This document shows, piece after piece, positions 57,999-64,000 of a stretch of 64,000 bases of DNA; the stretch's first letter is position 1, and each line of letters opens with the position of its first letter. A program made the position numbers and the translations under genes. The stretch comes from an uncultured Sphaerochaeta sp. (GTDB taxonomy: Bacteria; Spirochaetota; Spirochaetia; Sphaerochaetales; Sphaerochaetaceae): NCBI RefSeq assembly GCF_963666015.1, contig NZ_OY762555.1:558001-622000 (forward strand), in the 5' to 3' direction. Under the pieces are notes generated by a model. It made no database searches, was not told the DNA's origin, and saw only the letters and a program-made list of their open reading frames with translations.

Positions 57999-60080
57999 AT
58001 GAGCGTTGTCAGCAATGATTTGAGGAATGTCGCCATCATCGGCCACAACGACACCGGGAAAACCACGTTGGTGGAACAATTGTTATTTTATGCCAATGTG
58101 ATTTCCCGGGCAGAGAATGTCTCCAGTGGAAAGACTGTAAGCGATTACACGGATGAGGAAATTTCCCATAAGATTTCCATCCATGCTTCCCTCGCCTCCC
58201 TGGGATGGGAAGGAAAAAACCTGAACATCATCGATACCCCGGGAACTGCAGGGTTTATCGGTGAGACCATCTGCGGATTCCGGTCCTGTGAATCAGCGGT
58301 AATGGTTGTAGACGCACGTGATGGAGCCCAGATTGAGACAATCAAGCTCTGGCGCCATCTTGATCAACGCAATAAACCACGGGCGGTGTTCATCAACAAG
58401 ATGGACCGGGACCGTGCAGACTATACACAAGTGCTCGAGAACCTTCGAGAGACCTTCAAGGCCAACTTTGTCCCCGTTGTCATTCCCATCGGCAGCGGCA
58501 AGGATTTCAAGGGCGTAATCAATCTGATTGAAGACAAAGCCTACATGGTGAGCGATGATGGAAAAGAGCGAGAGGCTGAGATACCTTCAGATATGAAGGA
58601 ATTCGAGGAACAATATCACAATGACCTGGTGGAAAATGCCGCTGAGGGAGCCGATGATCTCATTGAAAAGTATTTTGATGAAGGAACTCTCTCCAGTGAG
58701 GATATTAGGCGCGGACTTCGTGAAGGCATGGATGACAACCGGGTCATCCCAGTATTCTGTGGTGCCGCTGAGCAAGGAAGTGGAATGGTCAGCTTGCTCA
58801 ATTTCATCAGGAACAATTTTCCCAAACCAATCGGTAAATTCGATTGGATTGTCAACGAAGATGGTAGTGAGTCAGAATTCTCCATTACCGAGGAAGGACC
58901 TGCAGCAGCCGTAGTCTTCAAGACAACCATCGACCAATTCAGCGGAAAATTAAGCTTCCTGAAGGTACTCAGGGGTACCATCAAGGGAGATACAGAACTG
59001 TACAATCCGCATCTCAACAAAAAAGAACGCTCGGGCAAGGTCTACCGCCTTGTCGGCAAAAAGCTTATCGAAACAGACAGGTTGGCCGCTGGAGATATCG
59101 GTGTTATTGCAAAAAGCAACATCGCCTCCACCAATTCAACCTTGGTGGAAGGGAGTGATACGAAGTTCCTGTTCAAGCCACTCGCCTTCCCACAGCCTAT
59201 CTACAGCCTTGCAATCAGTGCAGAGGACAAGAAGAGCGAAGTGAAGATGAACGAGTCACTGCACAAGGTCACTGAAGAGGATCTGACCTTCTTGATCAAG
59301 TACAATGAGGAGACCAAAGAAAATGTGGTTGCCGGTATGGGTGAACTTCATCTGAACATGATCCTCGACAAGGTACGGGAAAAGCAGAAGGTCAACATCA
59401 TCACCAAGCTTCCCAGGGTGGCATACCGCGAGACCATAACAAAGAAAAGTGGTATCGCTGAGTATTCACACAAGAAGCAAAGTGGTGGCCATGGCCAGTA
59501 TGCACGTGTCCTGATCGAGATTGAGCCTTTGGAAAGGGGTGACTACTACTCATTCACCAATGCCATCAAGGGTGGTTCAGTCAGCAAGGGATATGTCCCC
59601 GGTATTGAGAAGGGATTGCATGAGCTGATGGAGGAAGGCTATCTTGCCGGCTATCCGATGATGGATATAGGCATCACCCTTGTCGATGGAAAAGAGCACC
59701 CCGTAGATTCCAGTGAAATGGCATTCAAGCTTGCTGCAAAGGGAGCCATGAAAATTGCCGTGGACAAGGCCAAACCTGTCCTACTTGAACCTATCATGCT
59801 TCTTAGTGTATATATAGAGAATGATTATCTGGGCGATATCCTTTCTGACCTGAGCAGCAAACGTGGACGGGTACTTGGTCAGGAAGATATGGGAAATCTG
59901 CAGTTGGTGAAAGCCCAGGTGCCTCAATCAGAACTACTCAACTATGCAATCGACCTGAAGTCGATGACCAGTGGTACGGGAAGTTTTGAAATGGAGTTCG
60001 ACCATTACGAGCCTCTCAGTGGAAAACTGGCTGATGAGGTAATCAAGGCCTACAAAGATTCCTTAGCGGAAGAGGAGTAG
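57999..60080 (+). CDS. EF-G-like GTPase with altered catalytic site
   Basis: 693 residues from ATG 57999, with AAAGGAGG 5 nt upstream. All EF-G domains are present, but the G domain is unusual: G1 GHNDTGKTT (15-23), switch I lacks RGITI and reads SHKISIHAS, and G3 is DTPGTAGFIGE with Thr83 where EF-G has its catalytic His. G4 NKMD (133-136) is intact. Domain IV keeps the tip strand as KKQSGGHGQYARV. Such EF-G-like proteins exist widely (for example Thermus EF-G-2 and mycobacterial FusA2, where the His is Tyr); their role is not settled. Preceded by a terminator, so transcribed on its own. Confidence 0.92.
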   Translation: MSVVSNDLRNVAIIGHNDTGKTTLVEQLLFYANVISRAENVSSGKTVSDYTDEEISHKISIHASLASLGWEGKNLNIIDTPGTAGFIGETICGFRSCESAVMVVDARDGAQIETIKLWRHLDQRNKPRAVFINKMDRDRADYTQVLENLRETFKANFVPVVIPIGSGKDFKGVINLIEDKAYMVSDDGKEREAEIPSDMKEFEEQYHNDLVENAAEGADDLIEKYFDEGTLSSEDIRRGLREGMDDNRVIPVFCGAAEQGSGMVSLLNFIRNNFPKPIGKFDWIVNEDGSESEFSITEEGPAAAVVFKTTIDQFSGKLSFLKVLRGTIKGDTELYNPHLNKKERSGKVYRLVGKKLIETDRLAAGDIGVIAKSNIASTNSTLVEGSDTKFLFKPLAFPQPIYSLAISAEDKKSEVKMNESLHKVTEEDLTFLIKYNEETKENVVAGMGELHLNMILDKVREKQKVNIITKLPRVAYRETITKKSGIAEYSHKKQSGGHGQYARVLIEIEPLERGDYYSFTNAIKGGSVSKGYVPGIEKGLHELMEEGYLAGYPMMDIGITLVDGKEHPVDSSEMAFKLAAKGAMKIAVDKAKPVLLEPIMLLSVYIENDYLGDILSDLSSKRGRVLGQEDMGNLQLVKAQVPQSELLNYAIDLKSMTSGTGSFEMEFDHYEPLSGKLADEVIKAYKDSLAEEE

Positions 60081-60139
60081 GTGGTGGACAATCAGATTAT
60101 TGCTTTTCTGATTGCTTGAGAGTGAATTTGTGGAACCTT

Positions 60140-60171
60140 GGAAGGGAGCATGCGGCGGCAGGCTCCCTTCC
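60140..60171. terminator. Hairpin between EF-G-like gene and trmB
   Basis: GGAAGGGAGC and GCTCCCTTCC, a perfect 10 bp stem around a 12 nt loop, in the gap between convergent genes. T-runs are weak on both sides. A smaller repeat, CAATCAG/CTGATTG (60089-60114), lies just before it. Confidence 0.6.
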
Positions 60172-60177
60172 CTCATC

Positions 60178-60915
60178 TCAGCGTTTTTCCACCCAAACCT
60201 CGTTGATCGGATGGGACTTTGCAAGCCCCTTCTGCTCAAAGCGGGTTGTATCCCGCCAAGGGATAGGTGGAGCAAATCCCCCATGGGGATTCACCAGGGA
60301 TGGCGTGTTGTCAAACACCTCAAGCATCTGGTGGGCATACTCTTCCCAGTCCGTTACACAGTAGATATACCCCCCCTGTACCAGTTTGCTTGCAAGCAAT
60401 GAGGCAAAAGGCAGCTGGATGAGCCGACGTTTCTGCTGACGTTTCTTTGGCCATGGGTCAGGAAAGAAAATATGGAATCCTGCTATGCTGTTATCTGGAA
60501 TCATGGAGCGAAGCACCTCCACTGCGTCGAAACGCATCAGACGCACATTGTCCAGTTGTTCCTGCCCCACGACATCCAGGAGTTTGGTGAATCCAGAGAG
60601 GAATACTTCCAATCCAAGGTAATTGAACTGGTTTCGCTCCTTGGCAATACGGCTGGTGGCACTCCCCATGCCAAAACCAATCTCAATAACCAAGGGATTC
60701 TCATTCCCATACACCTGGGAGTAGTCCATCAGTTCCTGACGAAACGGGATTCCATAGGTTGCATAATAGCGCTTGACTGCCTCTACCTGGAAAGTCTTCA
60801 GATAGCACCCTCTGAGCACGTAGCTCTTGATTGGACGCCTTGCCCCTTCACTTCTGCTCTCCACCCACTGCAACTCAGGAATATCCTGGAAGATTGTATC
60901 TTGCGTAACCTGCAT
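60178..60915 (-). CDS. trmB: tRNA (guanine46-N7)-methyltransferase TrmB
   Basis: 245 residues. The SAM site is VIEIGFGMGSATSRIA, followed by YLGLEV. IFFPDPWPKKRQQKRRLIQ is the family signature with the catalytic Asp, and YCVTDWEEYAHQM is the later substrate segment. It methylates G46 in the variable loop of tRNA. It starts 8 nt after mfd, in the same minus-strand transcript. Confidence 0.95.
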   Translation of the reverse strand: MQVTQDTIFQDIPELQWVESRSEGARRPIKSYVLRGCYLKTFQVEAVKRYYATYGIPFRQELMDYSQVYGNENPLVIEIGFGMGSATSRIAKERNQFNYLGLEVFLSGFTKLLDVVGQEQLDNVRLMRFDAVEVLRSMIPDNSIAGFHIFFPDPWPKKRQQKRRLIQLPFASLLASKLVQGGYIYCVTDWEEYAHQMLEVFDNTPSLVNPHGGFAPPIPWRDTTRFEQKGLAKSHPINEVWVEKR

Positions 60916-60923
60916 GCAAACTC

Positions 60924-63900
60924 CTACAGCAACCGCTGCAACTTCTCCATCAGGAACACGGCCTTGTCCTTGAGGGAGACTGCATCAGTCTTCATGTACA
61001 TTATATTCATCTTTCTCATATCCAACCACACACGTTTATTACTCAAGGCGATGAGATTCATCACCTTGTTTACATTCAGATCTGCAACCTTGCCAAACTC
61101 AATGGTGACGACTCCCCTTCGATCTGTCAAATGGATGATTGACAGCTTGCGGCAGATGATCTTGATCTGTGCAATATACAGGAGATTGGCAACCTCCTCC
61201 GGAGGCGGCCCGAAGCGGTCACTGAGTTCGCTGCTCAAAGAGTGCAGCTGTTCCTCATTGTTTATGGAGGCAATCTTTCGATAGATATCGAACTTCACCG
61301 AAGGGGCCTTGATATAGGTGTCGGGAATAAAACCTGTGTAATCAAGTTCGAGGAATACTTCCTTATCCTCTTCTTTCAACCCTTCCTTCCTTAGATCCCG
61401 GATTGCCTCATCAAGGATTCGGATATACATATCAAGACCAACGGAGGAGAGCTGTCCGCTCTGTTCACGGCCAAGGAGATTCCCGGTTCCCCTGATCTCC
61501 ATATCCTTCATGGCCACCTTGAAACCAGAACCGAGTTCTGTGTGTTCACTGATAATCTTGAGCCGTTTCACTGCGATTTCACTGAGGGCGCTCCCCTGGG
61601 GATAGAAGAGATAGGCATAAGCCTGACGGTCATTGCGCCCCACCCTTCCCCTGAGTTGGTAGAGCTGGCTCAGTCCATATCGATCAGCCCGGTCGATGAT
61701 CATGGTATTTACATTGGGAATATCAATACCATTCTCGATGATGGTGGTAGAAACCAATACCTGAATTCCCTCATGGACAAAGCGCCTCATGGTGTCTTCC
61801 AGTTTTCGGCTGTCCATCTGCCCATGAGCACTCTCAATGATCAAATCCGGCAACAAAGACGTCAACTGCTGGACCACTTCTTCAAGACTCTCAATCCGAT
61901 TGTGCAGGAAGAAGACCTGACCACCACGATCCACTTCCTCCCTGATCGCCCGGACAATGACATCCTGATCGTACTCTCCGATGTGTGTCTCAATGGGACG
62001 GCGGGCGATGGGAGGGGTTGCCAACAGTGACATGTCCCTGATCTTCAGAAGTGACATGTAGAGGGTTCTCGGAATGGGTGTGGCGCTGAGGGAAAGCGAA
62101 TCAATACTGTTCCTCAATACCTTGATACGCTCCTTGTCCTTGACACCGAAACGCTGTTCCTCATCAACGATCAAGAGACCAAGATCCCGATACATGATAT
62201 CCTTCTGCAGAATCCGATGCGTACCGAACAGTACATCAACCTTTCCCTCGGCAACACTCAACAAGGTTGCTTTCTGATCTTTCTTGGGTACGATTCTGGA
62301 GAGTTGTGCACAACGGACAGGAAAACTTCCCAACCTGCTGACAAAGTTCTGGTAATGCTGCTCTGCAAGAATGGTGGTAGGGGCCAGAAACGCAACCTGC
62401 TTTCCTCCCATAACCGACTTGAAGGCAGCGCGGAAAGCAATCTCGGTTTTCCCATAGCCAACATCACCACAGACAAGACGGTCCATGACCATCGGCTTCT
62501 CCATATCCTCCTTGATGTCCTCGATACAGGACAGCTGGTCAGCTGTCTCATCGAAGGGGAAGGATGCCTCGAACTGCAATTGCCAATCAGTATCCTTGGG
62601 AAAAGCAAATCCTGGGCTGTTCTGTCGCTTTGCGTAAAGGGTTATCAGATGCTTCGCAAGGTCCTCGGCTTTTTTTCGGGCCTTGGCTTTCTTGTTCTCC
62701 CAACTGATGCCACCAAGCTTATCCAGTTTGGGGCTCCCCCCGTCGCTTCCGATGTAGCGCTGGACCAGATTTGCCTGTTCAATGGGAACATAGAGCATCT
62801 CACTGTCGGCATATGCAATCTTGATGAAATCACGTTCACGGTCAAAACTGGAAACCCGGTCAATCTTGACGAATTTTCCCACCCCGTAGTTCACATGGAC
62901 TACATAGTCTCCCTCATTCAGATCAACAAATGAGTCCAGGGGGGTCGACTGGGTATGTTGCAGGGTCTTGACTACCTGCCTTCTTCGTCCAAATATCTCG
63001 TGCTCACAGATGGCAATGATTTTCGCTCTTGGAAGGGAGAATCCTCCAGAGAGTTCCATCCTCTCATAGGACAGGAAGGGGAAAGCGCTGAGCATCTGGC
63101 TCAATCGTTGCAGCTGCAACTGGTTCTCTGCAAAGATGGTCACCTTCCACCCCTGTTTCTCAAAACTCTTGAGATCTTCCTTGAGCAGGGTAAAATTCCC
63201 GAAGTAGGAACGAGGTCCTTCTATATCGAACTTGAAGGCACCAGGGGCCTGACCTGCAAGATCCATCACAGTGATTGAATATCGGCAGGAGCTCTGGAAG
63301 AGAGGAAAATCGAGCAACAACTCATCTGGTTTGAGTGCATCACGATCTTCCAGGAAAGCTTGACGATAGAGTGACTTTGCCTCAAGCTGCAAGCTATGGA
63401 AGCTGGTAGCGAGTCGCTTGTCCCCGATGAAACAGAACAGGTCATCGTCATCGAGGTACCCCTTTATCGAAGAGGTGATGAACTTGTCAGTAGCATCCAC
63501 CAAGGACAAGGTGAAGTGATCAACCGAGGACCGTGTTTCCTGAGTGATGGGATCGAAACTACTAATTTTACCCACCTGATCCCAATCTGCGTAGATCCTG
63601 AAAGGATGGTCGCTCTCATAGGGAAAAATATCCATGACCTCCCCTCTCAAGCTGAATTCACCGATTGCATTGGTTGATACAGTATTGATATAACCAGCCC
63701 GTGAGAGTTGTTCTGCAATGGTGGTGCTGTCAAAAGCCCCGCCAACCCTAACCGATAGGGAAGAGGCTGAGAGTGTCTCAGGACTGACCAGGGGGCCTAC
63801 AAAAGCCCTCAGGTGGGTTACGATCATCCCATGACGCATCTCAGTGATGGAAGTCAACCGATTGAGCTGGTCATACTCAACATTGTCCCCGCTGAACGCT

Positions 63901-64000
63901 GTATAGAGCTTTCTCCCATTGCTGGGAAGATAGATTGTCTTGAGTTCATTGCTGTAAGGTGCATCCTGATTATGAGAGACTCCACTGTCCTTGAGCAGGT
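60924..64000 (-). CDS. mfd: Transcription-repair coupling factor Mfd (N terminus cut by right edge)
   Basis: About 1025 codons are visible; the reading frame remains open to base 64000, so the start lies outside. The visible part begins in the UvrB-homology region. It includes the RNA polymerase interaction domain (VDLNEGDYVVHVNYGVGKFV, seen near 62890-62930) and the RecG-like motor with Walker A GDVGYGKTE, DEEQRFG and SATPIPRTLYMS. STTIIENGIDIPNVNTMII and QLRGRVGRNDRQAYAY precede the C-terminal TRCF domain. Mfd removes RNA polymerase stalled at lesions and recruits UvrA. trmB follows 8 nt after. Confidence 0.97.
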   Translation of the reverse strand, partial: LLKDSGVSHNQDAPYSNELKTIYLPSNGRKLYTAFSGDNVEYDQLNRLTSITEMRHGMIVTHLRAFVGPLVSPETLSASSLSVRVGGAFDSTTIAEQLSRAGYINTVSTNAIGEFSLRGEVMDIFPYESDHPFRIYADWDQVGKISSFDPITQETRSSVDHFTLSLVDATDKFITSSIKGYLDDDDLFCFIGDKRLATSFHSLQLEAKSLYRQAFLEDRDALKPDELLLDFPLFQSSCRYSITVMDLAGQAPGAFKFDIEGPRSYFGNFTLLKEDLKSFEKQGWKVTIFAENQLQLQRLSQMLSAFPFLSYERMELSGGFSLPRAKIIAICEHEIFGRRRQVVKTLQHTQSTPLDSFVDLNEGDYVVHVNYGVGKFVKIDRVSSFDRERDFIKIAYADSEMLYVPIEQANLVQRYIGSDGGSPKLDKLGGISWENKKAKARKKAEDLAKHLITLYAKRQNSPGFAFPKDTDWQLQFEASFPFDETADQLSCIEDIKEDMEKPMVMDRLVCGDVGYGKTEIAFRAAFKSVMGGKQVAFLAPTTILAEQHYQNFVSRLGSFPVRCAQLSRIVPKKDQKATLLSVAEGKVDVLFGTHRILQKDIMYRDLGLLIVDEEQRFGVKDKERIKVLRNSIDSLSLSATPIPRTLYMSLLKIRDMSLLATPPIARRPIETHIGEYDQDVIVRAIREEVDRGGQVFFLHNRIESLEEVVQQLTSLLPDLIIESAHGQMDSRKLEDTMRRFVHEGIQVLVSTTIIENGIDIPNVNTMIIDRADRYGLSQLYQLRGRVGRNDRQAYAYLFYPQGSALSEIAVKRLKIISEHTELGSGFKVAMKDMEIRGTGNLLGREQSGQLSSVGLDMYIRILDEAIRDLRKEGLKEEDKEVFLELDYTGFIPDTYIKAPSVKFDIYRKIASINNEEQLHSLSSELSDRFGPPPEEVANLLYIAQIKIICRKLSIIHLTDRRGVVTIEFGKVADLNVNKVMNLIALSNKRVWLDMRKMNIMYMKTDAVSLKDKAVFLMEKLQRLL

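Overview
This 64 kb window looks like chromosomal DNA from a spirochaete, most probably a member or close relative of Sphaerochaeta. I base that on the look of the 16S rRNA, a reduced dcw (division and cell wall) cluster, two GH57 glycosidases with a DUF4912 protein, two unusual EF-G paralogues and AraD-type sugar metabolism. The genus is an inference from memory of family sequences, not from a search. Base composition is mixed, about half G+C, and the genes are tightly packed with many 1-16 nt overlaps. I see no prophage, insertion sequence or CRISPR array.

Layout. (1) 1-5637, minus strand: one overlapping operon, murG-cvpA-holB-histidine kinase-NtrC regulator-dinG-like (cut by the left edge). 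(2) 5812-11477: secA (+), a LysM protein with a degenerate M23 domain (-), and an FtsI-like penicillin-binding protein (+). (3) 11474-26400, minus strand: sixteen genes in a row, mraZ-rsmH-ftsL-murF-mraY-ftsW-ftsQ-ftsA-ftsZ-xerD-TSUP permease-dprA-xerC-hslV-hslU-flhF. This is a pruned dcw cluster continued by the xerC-hslVU module and an isolated flhF. (4) 26640-32197: GH57 branching enzyme and DUF4912 (-), deoD (-), and a second GH57/DUF3536 protein (+). (5) 32194-36043, minus strand: a DegT-like protein lacking its PLP lysine, then nadK, recN and a GNAT protein. (6) 36168-41446, minus strand: a complete rRNA operon, 16S-tRNA-Ala-23S-5S, with promoter, leader, processing stems and terminator. 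(7) 41545-45627, plus strand: MATE transporter, ComM-like AAA+ protein, AEC carrier, tRNA-Lys and tRNA-Glu. (8) 45865-50746: a cation:proton antiporter (-) under what I read as a fluoride riboswitch; M42 peptidase, aldehyde dehydrogenase and an exported helical-repeat protein (+). (9) 50812-55249: araD and a fucose/arabinose isomerase (-); a Zn/Cd/Pb P1B ATPase (+) with an ArsR/SmtB-type operator. (10) 55303-60080, plus strand: EF-G paralogue, XRE regulator, EF-G-like GTPase. (11) 60178-64000, minus strand: trmB and mfd (mfd cut by the right edge).

How the genes work together: regions 1-3 hold most of a division and peptidoglycan programme (MurF, MraY, MurG, FtsW, one class B PBP, FtsLQAZ, Sec translocase), but murC, murD, murE and ddl are not here. 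Regions 4 and 9 serve alpha-glucan, nucleoside and pentose metabolism. Region 8 combines ion and toxic-anion homeostasis.

The most notable observation is the crcB-motif (fluoride) riboswitch whose predicted transcription start coincides with the aptamer and which leads straight into a CPA-family antiporter. Next are several family members with key residues missing: M23 without zinc ligands, DegT without lysine, an EF-G-like protein without the catalytic histidine, and an EF-G without the domain IV tip loop.
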